Below are positions 44,517-57,357 of a stretch of DNA of 64,000 nucleotides, piece by piece (within the stretch, counting starts at the first letter, position 1; each line of letters starts with the position of its first letter). A program made the position numbers and the translations under genes. The stretch is from Ypsolopha sequella (taxonomy: Eukaryota; Arthropoda; Insecta; Lepidoptera; Ypsolophidae): NCBI GenBank assembly GCA_934047225.1, contig OW203992.1, forward strand, positions 17,163,501 through 17,227,500. The letters run 5' to 3'. The notes below the pieces were generated by a model. The model ran no database searches, was not told the DNA's origin, and worked only from the letters and a program-made list of their open reading frames with translations.

Positions 44517-44824
44517 CAGCGTTTCTTAACCTGTGGTCTGCGGACCCCTGGGGGTCCTCGAGCATATGTATGGGGATCCGCATCCTAATCTATGGACCAT
44601 TTAACAATCATAAATATGTTATAAACAATCATAATTTAGTTGCAAAAAAGCAGCACCAACCTTCTCATTAACGTATTTTATACGAAAAAGTATATATTTT
44701 TTTGTAATTTGTAGAACTAAAATAAATGGTCCGAAATTTATTGCTGCTTTTTTATTAAGGGGGTCCTTAAAATTGTGCTTGATTTTCTAAGGGGTCCGTG
44801 GATAAAAAAGGTTGAGAAACGCTG
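44517..44824. mobile_element. hAT-family non-autonomous element, 308 bp, with 8-bp target duplication
   Basis: Ends CAGCGTTTCTTAACC and GGTTGAGAAACGCTG are imperfect inverted repeats that extend inward to GCGGACCCC/GGGGTCCGT. It is flanked by GATTACAG on both sides (44509-44516 and 44825-44832), a perfect 8-bp duplication as made by hAT transposases. No ORF. Confidence 0.92.
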
Positions 44825-44832
44825 GATTACAG

Positions 44833-45730
44833 TGACCGCGGAACGCAGAACTATTGTAACTCAGTATTAATTCGCTTTAGTTGTAGTAAAAATGCAACTT
44901 GATTAGTAATGTACGTAGTGACAGATTCGTAAGACTAGACAATGTTTTCTTTGAGTATGAGCAAATCAATCAGGAAGGCTGCGAGACGCATGGCGCGTGC
45001 GGACGAACCGAAGCCCTACGCAGCCCTACGAGGCTAGGACTTCGCGTGACGTCAGCGCATCTGCCGAGCCAGATGGCGCCTCGCCCTCCACCCTGAAGAT
45101 AATATCGCACCGCATCAACACGTATTTTGTGGGCGTTTTAAAACTGCTTATGTTAGATTTTTTCACTTCCCTTTTATATATTTTTTTTAAATTTTGGAGT
45201 CAATGTTTATGTATGTTTTTAGAAAAATAATATACCTTCCTACATATCATATGAAGTTTCTGGCTATGGGATAACACTGCGTGCAAAATAGCCAAAGCAA
45301 GCAATACGTTTCTGTATAAGTAATAAATCTGTAAAGTCACATATCCATAAAATCTCAATTATTTTACACAATATTGCAAAGCTCAGTACTTTGGCAATCC
45401 ATACGAGACAATAAGAGCAATACACATAAGTACTTTTAAACGCGCACTACCGGGTGCGTAAAACCACAACCCTATTCATACCCCATTGTTTTTATTTCTA
45501 ACTAAAAGGTAATTACATTGGTATCATCGGCCGTAAGTGATTTGTTTGATGTTGTTTCGCCATATGCTGGCGCGCTTCCCGGTCATCAGACGATTTTTAC
45601 GTAATATTATAATTAACTTATTGTTCACGAAGGAACACTTGCGACAGAGCATATAATTGTGAGGTATCTTGATTTTTTTATAATGAAACTAACATGTTGT
45701 TATACTAGGTACACTTAGTTGCCATAAAAT
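44833..45730. other. intergenic
   Basis: A GC-rich patch at 44990-45095, including TGACGTCAGCG, sits in AT-rich DNA. No gene recognised. Confidence 0.5.
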
Positions 45731-45737
45731 ATTATTT

Positions 45738-46074
45738 CAATGCAAGTGCTCGTAAAGGCCCACTTTTTATGAATCAAAACCGAACAGAAAGTCGATTATT
45801 TTGCCCTAGGGCTTTATCATTATTATTTTTTTTAATTTATTTACAATGGTTGGCTAACCTGCAGCTTTTCCTGTGTACCATAACACGGCTCTGGATACAG
45901 TCCTTTTGAGCCAATCATAATTTAAAGTTCACAAGATTATGTTTGTTTTATTTCCTCACACTATGCATTGAAAAACGTAGTATGATACACGGGCGTAAGA
46001 GCAATAAATTACTCGGTTACGTTTAAAATCCTCGTAATTTATTCCTTTTCGCCCTTGTAGCATAAACTACTATT
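45738..46074 (+). mobile_element. non-autonomous element (CAATGCAAGTGCTCGTAAA family), copy 3, internally deleted
   Basis: Matches the other copies but lacks the foldback tip (AACACTCGCTACGCTCGTGTT) and about 20 bp around CATAACACGGCTC. Confidence 0.85.
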
Positions 46075-46339
46075 ATATGTACTTACCTTAGTAAGAAAAT
46101 ACTGCCACTTATTTTTGACTTTAACAAGGAAAATCTCCCCTCTACGATGGAAAAGCTTCAAAAATAAATAATGAGCATCCACTACCCGACATTATACAAA
46201 AAGATAAAAAGAGGGAAGGTTTGTCCAGAAAGTTTATATCAGAGATACACAGAATATACAACTTGAATATGATTATTACAATTAATCTCGGTTAAATAGT
46301 AGTAAACTCGATATACCCCATCATAATACATACATAATA

Positions 46340-47125
46340 TAATTACGCCTGTCTCCAACAGAGGTAGGCAGAGGCTATAGATTTCCATCTGCTACGATCC
46401 TGACACACCTATTTCGCCTCTTTCACATCCATCAATCTATTCACACAAGATAAAATTCTTCTCTTTTTCTTAGCAAGATTAATCGAATGAGCGGAATTAG
46501 GCAGCCACTGCTAGCCTTTCTAAGATTTCACTATTCTTGACGATACTACATACTCACACACGTTGGGCAGGCAGGTTGGTGAGCGCGGTGCCGAAACCTT
46601 CGCACCAGCCTGTCGACCATAGTCTGTTTTACATAATGGCCGGCTACACCGCCATCTATTGGTCCCAGGCATGGTGGACCATCTGGTTGTGCCTGTTTGA
46701 GGCCTGTCCTCTTACTCTCCCCCTCGAATTACTTCGGGGAGGATTTCGAGTAAGCTGGTGGTACCTCTACCACTTATAAAATATCTTCATTATGTATTTT
46801 TATTTATAGCTAATTTATATATCAACTTCATTATATTTATTACATTATACTGAATTTTTTATATATTTATTTATATTTTTTTATTTATAGGAGTGTATTA
46901 TCTTACTTTTTTTATTGTAGTATATATGTTATATGTTAAGTATGTTTTTTTTCTTTTAATGGTGGTGGCAGAATAACAGCGTTCCTAATGCCTTTGGTAT
47001 AGGAACATATGCTGAGTCACCGTCCTTTTTAACAGTGCCATACAACTTTACGTTTAAGAACATTGTACTAGTATATCCATAATGGTGTGTTAAATAAATG
47101 TATTTTTATTTTATTTTATTATTAC
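46340..47125 (+). mobile_element. retroelement-derived region, probably LINE 3' UTRs
   Basis: 46345-46445 (ATTACGCCTGTCTCCAACAGAGG, CTGCTACGATCCTGACACACC) matches a repeat I know to be abundant in moths. 46560-46780 is GC-rich and open on the plus strand (Trp-rich, not recognised). 46965-47120 ends with AATAAATGTATTTTTATTTTATTTT, a typical LINE tail. They may be one element or two. Confidence 0.45.
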
Positions 47126-47170
47126 ACTTTAGTACGTTTTGTTTTTTACATTCAAATTGATGTGTTATAA

Positions 47171-47232
47171 TTTATTTATGCAATTCATATAAACTGTTTA
47201 ACTAATAAGTGTGTCTGAATTGCATAAATAAA
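47171..47232. repeat. 17-bp perfect inverted repeat
   Basis: TTTATTTATGCAATTCA (47171-47187) against TGAATTGCATAAATAAA (47216-47232), 28-nt loop. Confidence 0.75.
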
Positions 47233-47820
47233 CTATTTCATTTTATTTGATAGTAAACAGATTTACAAAGTGTATGATTGACACTTAGTATAATAAAAGC
47301 AAATAACGCCCCTCCTGTAATACCGGTTGGTATAATCTGCTGTCCCTGCTACATAGAAAAATCATTTCCTGTGAAAATTTATACAGAAAATGCTTATGTA
47401 GAAAACTAAATAAAATAACATTTGTACTTCCGATCACCGTGGTACTAAATTGGCCATTTGGAGTAGTCTAACTGTGTTACCTTTGCTGTTTGGTCGCCAG
47501 GATAGACATTGGTCGTTAGACAGACAAGTTTTGTGATTATAATTTCAAATAAAAGTGGTATCTCGTGTAATTTTATATGTACCAACAAAAAGCAGAGCAC
47601 ACCATAACTACTCGAGAAGTTGCAAAAAATAAACTCAAAACAAAGCGTGTCAAGGACCGGTATATAGAACGAACGAGCTCTTTATTCGCCTAGGAAACAA
47701 TCTCCCCGAATACAAGAATATTAAACACGGATTAAAAAATATATTTGTGTGAGATCTATTATTAAGATGCACCATAAATATCATTATCATATGTCTATTT
47801 ATTCTAATTAAGATACTCAA

Positions 47821-47856
47821 CTGATGCCGGGTCCAGGTCGGGCCCGAAATATATCT
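47821..47856 (+). other. CTGATG-stem-GAAATAT hairpin motif, copy 3
   Basis: CTGATGCC, 6-bp stem GGGTCC/GGGCCC, 5-nt loop, GAAATATATC, followed by a small TATCTTGAGATA hairpin. Confidence 0.6.
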
Positions 47857-48075
47857 TGAGATAACAGTATTTGGGCACCCTTCTTAGTTTATTTTAGGTC
47901 ATCCATTCTTAAGTTTTTTAAATTTTATATAAGTTTTTAGTTTCTTGTTTATAAAATAAAATCTACTTACATAAAAAATTATATAAAATTGCAAAATAAT
48001 ACAACTAGGTTAAATAACAAAAATAATGAAATCAAATGGCATGTCAAAACAATAATAAATTGATAATCATTAAAT

Positions 48076-48078
<3 letters not shown>

Positions 48079-48117
<39 letters not shown>
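48079..48117. repeat. AT microsatellite, about 19 units
   Basis: Uninterrupted AT dinucleotides. Confidence 0.95.
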
Positions 48118-48118
<1 letters not shown>

Positions 48119-48430
48119 TATACAAAGGTATAGTCTGAATAGTTTATTTAAATAAATTTTATAATAAGTACGATATAATTTCATAAGTAAAGAAATTTAA
48201 AGAAATATGTATATAAATTCTAAGATATATTTCGACCATACCTTTATATTTTACACGATTAAAAGTAAAAATATATATTTATATATATTTATTTACTTTC
48301 ATACATAGGACAGGATCTTTATATTTGTACGCAATATAAATATAAACTAAGTAAATTATCACATTCTCTTAGTGGACAAGTCGATGGCAAATAGTAAAAT
48401 TCCGCCATTTACAGACGGCCCGGCGTCGTC

Positions 48431-48617
48431 AGTTTTAAACGCTCGCTATTTTGCTACTTGACGAATATTCCATTGGGAGGTGAGCGAAGCGGAGCGGGGC
48501 GAGGCGACTCTCAATACTTTATACAGAATTACTATATGCCAAGGCAAATTCGATAATGCCGAATTCTACTATTTGACGAAGATTCGTCAAATAGCAAAAT
48601 AGCGAGCGTTTAAAACT
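48431..48617. mobile_element. 187-bp foldback MITE
   Basis: 36-bp arms (48431-48466 and 48582-48617) differ at one position; the arm starts AGTTTTAAACGCTCGC. The loop contains GAGCGAAGCGGAGCGGGGCGAGG. Confidence 0.85.
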
Positions 48618-48629
48618 GGAAGTAAATAT

Positions 48630-50340
48630 CGATTTACTTACATGTAAACCTTACCCGCTTCTCCTCGTTCCGTGCGTCGTTGCACTAATTTTTCACTTTA
48701 CGGTGAAAGAGTTTCGATTTCGGCTTTTTAGAAAATAACGAAGTTATTTTACAAACGGCAGGCATTTTTCATTCGGCAAATTGCAAAACAGCAAGCATTT
48801 AGAAACTCACAACTAATAGAAAGACACATCAGGTCCTCTAAAAAGGCCGCTTTGGATGAATCACATTATGATTCTGTTCTAATGCCGTCTCTTTTGCACG
48901 CATGAAGAAACTCTGACTCTATCCTACTTTCAAATTATTTCATGATTCACCCAAGTCGGCCTTTTTAGATCCCCAGGTGACCAAAAGGATGACGCATTCC
49001 TCGGGCAACGAAAAAATTTTGGGAAATAAACCCAGCGTTCTGGGCTCTATTCCGCAGGGGTCCGAATAATAACAAATTTTGGCTCGTCTCTTATACGAGT
49101 ATACATACAATGGTACCTTCATTTTTTTTTCCAGAATAGCTCTTGTTATTGTTATTAATCTCACGAAATTTCAGTTACCGGAAATCAATAGTTTTCTCAA
49201 AAAAAATTTTCAACTTTCGTAAAATAACCTCAAAAATTGTCTTAATGTTCAATTTTAATTGATTTTATGACTTCATTTTTTTTTTATTTGGTTGTGTTCC
49301 GAAACTGCTGTGAGTGACGCATTAAAATTGACGTAATTTAATTTTTTTTGTTGTATTTCGCTAAAAATTGGCTTAAAGGACTAGTATCCAGGATATAAAA
49401 AAAAAACCAATGCAGACATTTTGTTTTCTTCGTGATTTGAATCAGAGCACCCGACTCCATGCAAAAAATAGGTTGAATAAGTTCCAAAACCGAATCAGAG
49501 CACCCCGACTCTATACAGTCTTGTGGGTACTACCCCTAGAGTGTATATAAAAAGCCGTAGGCGTGGAGGAAGGGCAGCCCTCGCCTGCTGTAACAAAGCA
49601 TAGGCACCCGTGCGAGCCATAGCGGCTGAGGCTGGTCGCCGAAGGCGACCAACATGCCGAAGCTGCGAAGGTGAGCATGGGTGACTGTGCTTTGTTACGC
49701 AAGGGCGAAGGGGCTGCACTTTCCGCAACGCCGAAGCAATTGCAGAAGTCATATTGGGTCTTTAAAGTTAGGTTATGTTCAGTTTTTTTTTTTTTTTTTT
49801 TTTCAAGAAACTAGTTTCATTACACCCTCTCCCCAGTGATCCCCTTCCCACTATACGTATACTTAATATTCGAGTTATTTTATCCTACATAAAACATAAA
49901 ATAACCTTTTAATTTTGAAAAAAAATTATAAAAAAAAAGCTATTCATTTCCGGTACCCCCCCCCCCCTTAGGGGGGGGCTTATACCCCCCTCCCCCCCCC
50001 ATCGCCCCCCCTAAACATATACATAGGTACATATACGTATATAAGAGTCCTTCCGAATTTTCAGTAAAATTATTATTACATGCGGCTTTAAAACTCACGT
50101 GTGATTGTTGTTGACTATATGCCAACCGTTTCACCGATACAATTTCGGCATTATCAAGGCGTGTGTCGTTCTCAGGACGATGACGCGGCGTTCACCATCT
50201 TTGTCAAACGGGAACTGCCTTGATTTCTTTTCTCAACACTACATTGTTCAGTGTGACCAACTTTCCTAAGTAAATAAAGCCGCGGAAATGGAAAAAAACA
50301 GCATAACAACTTCGAACACCTCAAGTTTTGTATGGGCAAG
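48630..50340. other. intergenic with GC-rich low-complexity patches
   Basis: Contains GAATCAGAGCACCCCGACTC twice (49439 and 49493), a GC-rich block at 49555-49740 with a small GTCGCCGAAGGCGAC palindrome and flanking TAACAAAGCA/TGCTTTGTTA repeats, a run of about 26 T near 49778 and C/G runs at 49956-50010. No gene. Confidence 0.5.
49956..50010. repeat. alternating C and G homopolymer runs
   Basis: Twelve C, then eight G, then C runs of 6, 9 and 7 within 55 bp. Confidence 0.9.
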
Positions 50341-50905
50341 TCCATTTTAGGGTTCCTACCAGAATGGTGCCTAACGGGACCCTATTACTAAGGGGTCTAT
50401 AGGTTTAGCCGCTAATTAAAATTTTTACAGAATACCATGGCCTCGATAACGCCAAAAAAAAATTCAAAAAATTTAGAGCTATAGATTTTAAAATATTATT
50501 TTCCAACGTTATTTGTTTCAGCTATAATATCTGAATGAATGAATGAATACACACTTTATTGTACACGGTCAAATAAAAAATTGAGTACAGAGTTTTGAAC
50601 ACACAATGTTGTACAAGGGCGGACTTATCACTTAATAATAAATCTGAAATACCGTAATACGCACAATATCCTATAGTAAAACAACAAATAATGAAAATCA
50701 TATTCAGAGGGTGCCAAATAATTTGTAAAATTATCATTTTTAGCGCCTTATTTTTTGTTGCCTTGATATGTTGCTATAGCCTCTATATTCTTGTTAAATA
50801 CCATATAATGTTTTTAGGGTTCCGTACCGTATTTTACCCGTATTGTGTGGTGGTACGGAACCCTTAGCCCGTGAGTCCAACTCGCACTTGGCCGCTTTTA
50901 TTTTA
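50341..50905 (+). mobile_element. lepidopteran GGGTTCCGTA repeat, interrupted by a LINE fragment
   Basis: The left part (TTTTAGGGTTCC, GGTGCCTAACGGGACCCTATTACTAA) and right part (TTTTAGGGTTCCGTACCGTATT, GTACGGAACCC, ACTCGCACTTGGCC) match 63420-63800 in order. A minus-strand LINE tail splits it. Confidence 0.7.
50524..50660 (-). mobile_element. LINE 3' UTR fragment
   Basis: Minus strand: GATAAGTCCGCCCTTGTACA, then GTGTACAATAAAGTGTGTATTCATTCATTCATTC, the typical 3' end of a moth LINE with a short ATTC repeat tail. Inserted in the GGGTTCCGTA repeat. Confidence 0.6.
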
Positions 50906-50909
50906 ATTT

Positions 50910-53900
50910 TCCGGGGTTATGTTTCTTTGTGAAAGTTTTTCAGTACGATCAGTTTAGTATGTGGCGTGTTATCAAAAGATACTAATCAATTTACGCCCGT
51001 TATTAATTATGGTACTTTTACAAAGTAGGTAAGTACTTAAATATTGTAAAGTAGGGCTCACAATGATTATTTATTAAATGGTAAAATTCCACGCAAACCA
51101 AACCACGTTATAGGGAATATGAGTGTAGGTAGATCATTGTCGTTCATAGGGTGGAGCCCATCGATCGTCGGGCTTCCATTACCTAATTGGTAAAGCTATG
51201 GCGTAAGTAGCACATGACTTTCTGAAACCAAACCATTAAACAAAGCTAATAATTGATAAATTATCAAGACATAAATGAAACGTACCTTTCCGTTTAAAAA
51301 GACCTTCTGAACAGATAATGTTCTATCAATTTATATAATCTATTACAAACAAAAATTTCAGCTCTAAAATTTGTTGAAGGTTTTAAAAAAACTTCACAAG
51401 CTGACAACAACTACTTCGTAAAACGGAAGTTTCAAAAAGAAATGTAGTCTCACTAATTCAGAAAAATATGTTGGCGTTCGAGTAGAAACAATGAACTTTC
51501 AGATTGTGGTTGAGTTGATTTGAGGTAGTTTATTGTGATATCAAAAACCTACGCGGAGTCGGGCTTGCGGCTGCTTCGTAATTGAATTTGGTAAACAATA
51601 CGTTACTCGCGCCAGCTCAGCTACATTCGAAACACGCACGGATTCACGCACCTGTTTACTTAGCACACTGATTCTGTGAAAATTTATTGCTATCATCTTT
51701 TTGTTTAGTCTGAGAAAACATATTTTCCCTCGAGATAGCTGAAAAATCTTAACTGAGTATTTTATGCTCAAATAGAATTAAGTATAACAATAAATAGTAA
51801 AAAATATATGTTCATTAAGTTTACGTATTATTCATTAACGACTATTTTCAGACAGTTCATTAAATCTAATACGTAGATATTCTAATTAATCAGCAAGGAT
51901 TTTTAATTTTTAGAGTCCGCTACGATTTAAAACCTATTAATTCTTCATTAGCGGAACGTTATAAAACTTGTTTCAATTGTGTAAAAGATGCGAACAATCG
52001 CCACGCATGCAATTGAAAAACGTATGTGAGGTGTCAAAAAAAGCATATTTTTTTACCAGTAAAGTGGGAGGAGGCACGATTGTTTCGATTAGTTATCGAT
52101 AGTTTCATCGATTGTTATCGATATTCAATAATTCTACTGGTTAAGCCGGTACATTGACCTGGTACAACTGGGTATTTTTCATAAACCTGACCTCTATGGT
52201 ATTTGAGTATGAACTATGTACACTTTGAGCGACCAATTGACGACGGTAAAAAGAACAAATTTTTAACAGTGAACGATGAAATTGTTACTGAAGAATGTAC
52301 GTCCACAGCTTTACCGAGTACAGTCGCACACAAACCCACTTATTTGTTTTTGAATAACCTTTTAGTAAATGTGATCAGAACTACGATTGTCTACGTTTGT
52401 ACACATAATTGCATTGTGTACAAATTAAGAGTAAATACCCTAGCTGCTTGTTAACTAAGACCATTTCCGTTTGCAGCTTTCATCATCCGCAAAATTGGTG
52501 AGGAAATTTAGGTTAGGAGCATATTTTACTTAATAATCTAAGCAAATTATCCCTAAGCACCCTTATCGAATGGACGCCCTTATTGATGTCCGCGACTTTT
52601 TAACCACGAGAAAAAACAATAAGGCAATCTCTCACAAGTATCGCTTTCACTAGTGCCCGCCGGCAGTTTGGTATAAACCCTGTGTTATAAATGAATTGGG
52701 GTCCCTTCAGACCCCACCCTGACATTAGTGTTACATTCGATTCGTATGGAGCTTGCAATTGAAACTGACTTGTGCTTTTGTCTCTCATTCTTGATAGCGT
52801 TGTCTTTTACCCCAGTGTATAAAATTAATGGTTTTCTTTTCCAATTAGAAATTTCTTATTATTTAGTTTAAAAAATCAGCAAATGCACCTGTTAAATCAT
52901 ATTGGGACACGAGTCCCTTTGTTTTGTTACTACATTTCACGTTCAGCTATCTCGTAAAAGTCCAATAAATATAAATATCAAAACACAGTACCATCTCAGC
53001 GGGTCGACGCAGTTTGTGTTTTTACTCCGTCGGGAGGGGGTCATTACTAAAGGACATTACACTTTTTGTGCCAAGTGTTTTGGTGGTATAACAAGGGTGA
53101 AAACGACCCTACAAAACGAATAGAATCATCACCCCCGCAGCCTCTGTTTTTTATCATTTGTGAGAAAGAAAAATATTTGGCGTGTATATTTGTTTTAGTT
53201 TGTTGATTGTAACAGTAAAATTTTATCTGTAATTTAACCAAAGCAAACTCAGGACTAATGTTCCGTTAAGACACTTCTGGTGCTAGCTCGCGGCGGTTTC
53301 TCCTTGTATTTCCACCCTCAAGTGCGCAAGTGGTATCGTCTAATAATTTATTCAATGGGTAGGTAGACTTTACGAGCGCTGTGCTCTTAACCTCAGTGTC
53401 CTCCGCCGAGATTGCTACGAACCAACGTAAATATCAGCTTAAGAGAATTTACTCAGTCGAAAGTACGATAATGAAATGAAGTGAAAACGAAATGAGGGTC
53501 GACGACCTGACAACGACCTCAGCCGTGCGATTAAGACGGAGGGAATACATTAACGAGCTTTTGTCCAAACCAGATTCGCAAGAGACAACTTTGGCATAAC
53601 TTTCTTCACGCGATCATTAAACTTGGATGGCATCTGGGCATGAAATGATCATCAATTCAATCAGTAGCATTAAGCGAATTTTTTGCAAGCTATTTGCCTA
53701 AGTGATCGCATAACATTTACATGCCCTGATACGTTTGAATGCGCTAAAGTGGAGTTGCCATCAATCTTGGAGGGTGCGGAGCGCAGAGCGGTAATGCGCT
53801 CAACATATGGCATCATTGCCGGTTATAGTGCGTCAAGTCGTTCCGCCTCGATGGCACCGAATGGTCCCGCGGACCCGCACGACCTTTACACAGTCCAAAC

Positions 53901-56030
53901 ACTCCCGAATAGAGATCGGATCATGCTACAAGTGGACACTGGCCTTTACAACTATTGTAAAACCACCCTTTGTTATGTGCTCTACTCTACTTTGTGTCAT
54001 TGTGACAATCCATTGATAGGTTCGTACTTACCTTAGCTCCCCAGCACATTGATCCATTTGTAAAATTACCCGCATTTACTTTGATTGTATTTTGAATGTA
54101 AAATGTTATCTGTTTTAATCTTACAAGGCTGATGGCGGTGATATGACCTTGTAACTTTAAAAGGCATCTGTTATAAAAGCTTTCTTTCCGCCAAACTTTA
54201 TATGTCGTCGTCTGTTAGTCCATCTACCTAATAAATATTTACCGTCATATGAAAGCTTCCAGGAAAATAAAACATAGTAATACGCAATTAGTTATCATGT
54301 CCTAGGAAAAACCACTTCTCAAAGTTGATTCAGGTCTAAATGTTCCAAATGTTTCAGGAACCTGTAGTATCGTCCCTTGCTACATAATGTCCCACCCGTA
54401 GGTATTGTAGAAAGTTGTGAGGACATTACCTATATAGGTATGAAGCAAAGTCATTGGAGATGTCACACAGGGTTGCAAAAGGGGGGGTGCTAAGTGCCGG
54501 GAGGCCACATGTCGTATCGTCGCGCTAATCTGTCGGATTTGCCATCCTGTGTCCCTCGCCATAACGTCATCCCTCTCCTACTCGTAAGGAGAATATACAT
54601 CCATCTCATGTGGCTTATTGAATATTATTGCTCTGTGGGGATTTTGAAAATATGGACCCGTTTAGTAAAAGCCGTACATTGTATCCGTGCGATGGAATTA
54701 TTCATATGCGTCCCATTGCATTTATCACTTAATGGTATTAGCTATTAGGCCGTTTATTCGCTTGAAATGCGTCTACTGGGGGTGGGATTAACTTGGATTT
54801 TCTCTAATGAATACATTATACAATCTCTAAATATACATTTACTCAGTAAACTATCACAGAAACTCACGAATCAAAAGATACCAAGCAAATCTGAATAAGT
54901 AAATCTGCCACAAGCTTATCGTCAAAGAATTGGTAGCACTGGCAGACATTCCGCTTTCCTGTTGAAAAGTCAATATCTTTGTAATAATGATGGCATAGTG
55001 TTGTCAGCACACGCCATACGGCATGTGAAGCACATGTCAAGCCAAGTCACATACCATATTACATTTGCTTTAAATCAATTGATATTACTTACCCTAACAC
55101 AAAAGTATTAAGTTGAAAATTGCATGGCAAGCGTGCCGCTAAACTGCAGGGGTAGAATTGTGCGTCGGTGTATTGAGGGGACTTGAGGCTTGTCATTGCT
55201 TCCCCCGCAACCCTAAAATCGGACTATTCACTAGTACACAAGTGAACAGGTTAACTTTTGTTCAAGAATAAAGCAGTGCATTACTGTTCGATTGTCGGCA
55301 CAAATGTTCAGTATTACGGTGCGATTTATTTGTGGATGATTATTTTAATTCATTAATGCTTTCCTGTTTTTTGTTTACTCGGCTTCTGAACTGGTTTTGG
55401 CCGTATGTGTAATGAATAGGTATGTTGTACTATTGTTGAATTATATTTGCTTTTCAGTAGTAATTTTAAAACCTGTCAAAAAGCAAAAACACAACCCTAT
55501 TGTACTTAGAGTTTCCATAAACCTTTTCCTTTTAAATCATAAATTTTAATTTTTGTTTTTCGAACGCCGCGTCGCCGTCTTGCGATATTGATTTGTAATA
55601 TCAACAAAGAAAACGCAAGAATATTTCTTTGCAGAACGGTAAGTCAATACAGGTTTGAAGCATTGCCCTCGAGGTAACTTTTTGTGCGGGGTATGGGTTT
55701 CAGAGCGGTTGGGGGCGGGCGGCAGGTAAGGGTTGTCAACTGTGCTGAAAATAAACTCGGTTCCTCTGACAAACCGGGTAAGCCCGACTTTGAATAGCGT
55801 AAACAGGGCTCCGTACCTTTATACATTTATTATGTATAGTTATACTTATAAAGCGCACTTGTCCACGCTCTGTTCAGGTGATATGTCATGAAAATAAATT
55901 GTGCATAAAAATACCCCAGCAAGTGGGATATCATTTGAAAAGGCGTTATTTACATTTTGCTAGTATTTGCGTATTCTTTGAATAACGTATATGTAACGTA
56001 TATCGGGTGTAAATAGACTGTTATCTCTAA
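50910..56030. other. intergenic, no gene recognised
   Basis: 5 kb. Several medium frames are present: 52203-52454 (83 codons, plus), 53683-54036 (117 codons, plus), 54494-54748 (84 codons, plus) and 55644-55826 (60 codons, minus). None shows a domain, signal peptide or conserved motif that I can name. 53260-53960 is GC-richer and repeat-poor and might be regulatory. Confidence 0.45.
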
Positions 56031-56405
56031 ATGAATACTCTACTGATCATACTGAACAATATTTCCAATCCACAACAAACAATAACCCACATTGTCTTCC
56101 AGTGCCCCATTACGAGATATGATGGACCAGCCGAAGATTTCCTAAAACTTTCGAGCGAGGCTATTGAATATCTTAATAGTTGTAAATTTTAATATAGTCC
56201 TTAAACTAAGTAAAAAGTTAAAAACCAGTGTATAATGCCTGGAAGGTATAATGATTGTCTGGAAGAGATCGCTTTAAGCGATAAGACCGCCTATTTGTAC
56301 TTACCCTCTGTACTCGTATTTTTAAGTTCAATTAATTGTATTATTTTTCTTTTGCGGTGTGACAATAAAGCTGTATTGTATTGTATTGTATTGTATTGTA
56401 TTGTA
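56031..56405 (+). mobile_element. LINE 3' end with TATTG tail
   Basis: Frame 56031-56192 encodes NPQQTITHIVFQCPITRYDG and a short helix ending NSCKF-stop; the T-x-x-H-I-x-F-x-CP pattern is typical of the Cys/His-rich C-terminus of insect LINE ORF2. It is followed by 3' UTR, AATAAAGCTG and five to six TATTG units (56372-56404). 5' truncated. Confidence 0.65.
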
Positions 56406-56409
56406 ATGC

Positions 56410-57350
56410 CATACGATAAATAAATAAATGATATATAACCTCGAAAATGAAAATAAAAGTTCACTTTCCCATACAAAAAATGTACAACTAGTATATTGGT
56501 AATATGTCTCCCCGCCCTTTTATTCCTAAAAATGTATTAACCAAAAAGTCTTAAAATTATTTATAATATAGAGAAGAATATTAATATGTTTATAAATATA
56601 TATGCCTGTCTTATAACTTTTATTAACAAAACGGGAAAACCATAGTGATGTTCACAGCATTAAGAAGATGGCATACTCTAGCAACTTTTTTTATTACCCG
56701 TCCAGCACAATAAGTCTAATGGCAAAGACTTTATTTGCTTTTCATAGAGGCGATTATGTGTTGGCTCTTTGGCCCCTTTTTCTTAGACGCGTAATACTAG
56801 TGATCACGCTGCGAAACAACAAATTGGTGTGTTTTTAGCTAATACTGAAATATTTTGTAGGGAAAAAAATATTGAATTTAGGTGATATACCTTCATATTT
56901 CTATTACCTATTTTATGAAAAAAAATTAAGTTGATCTCTTAACCGCGTTCTTCAAGCGAACGTTTGAAAACCAAAAAAGAAGAGGGTGCAAAACATTTTT
57001 TTTTGACAAAAGTATAAATTTTAGTACATTGTTTATACGTAAGATCCCTAGAGAAAAGATTAATAAACCAAATATATTTTTTTCAATACAAGGAGAGTCC
57101 GAATTTCTTCAAACGAATCCTAGACAGACTGGAGTTGGTCATGCTCTAGGCTCAGGTACAGTCTAGGCACTCGCGATCGCACTTATTAAAGTAATTTTTA
57201 TGTAGATTGTAGTAGTGTATATGATGTCTGCAGTCATTTTACACCTGTATCTTTGGTTCTCTTTACACACATTTTTTTTTTGTGACAAACACCTCTCCTG
57301 CTCATAACTATGATGGACAATAACCGTTTCAAGTTGATAGCTTTTTTATA
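56410..57350. other. intergenic, AT-rich
   Basis: Nothing recognised. Confidence 0.5.
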
Positions 57351-57357
57351 CATATAT

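Larger units (their letters stand above)
47260..48400. other. intergenic, AT-rich
   Basis: No gene. Holds one CTGATG hairpin motif and an AT microsatellite, listed separately. Confidence 0.5.

Noticed and set aside
46537..46779. 80-codon Trp-rich protein
   Set aside because: Lies between two retroelement-like segments and shows no recognised domain; more likely LINE UTR or a decayed frame.
53683..54036. 117-codon open frame
   Set aside because: Another 69-codon frame overlaps it in a different phase, no Kozak or domain signal, and composition changes along it. Left as unsupported.
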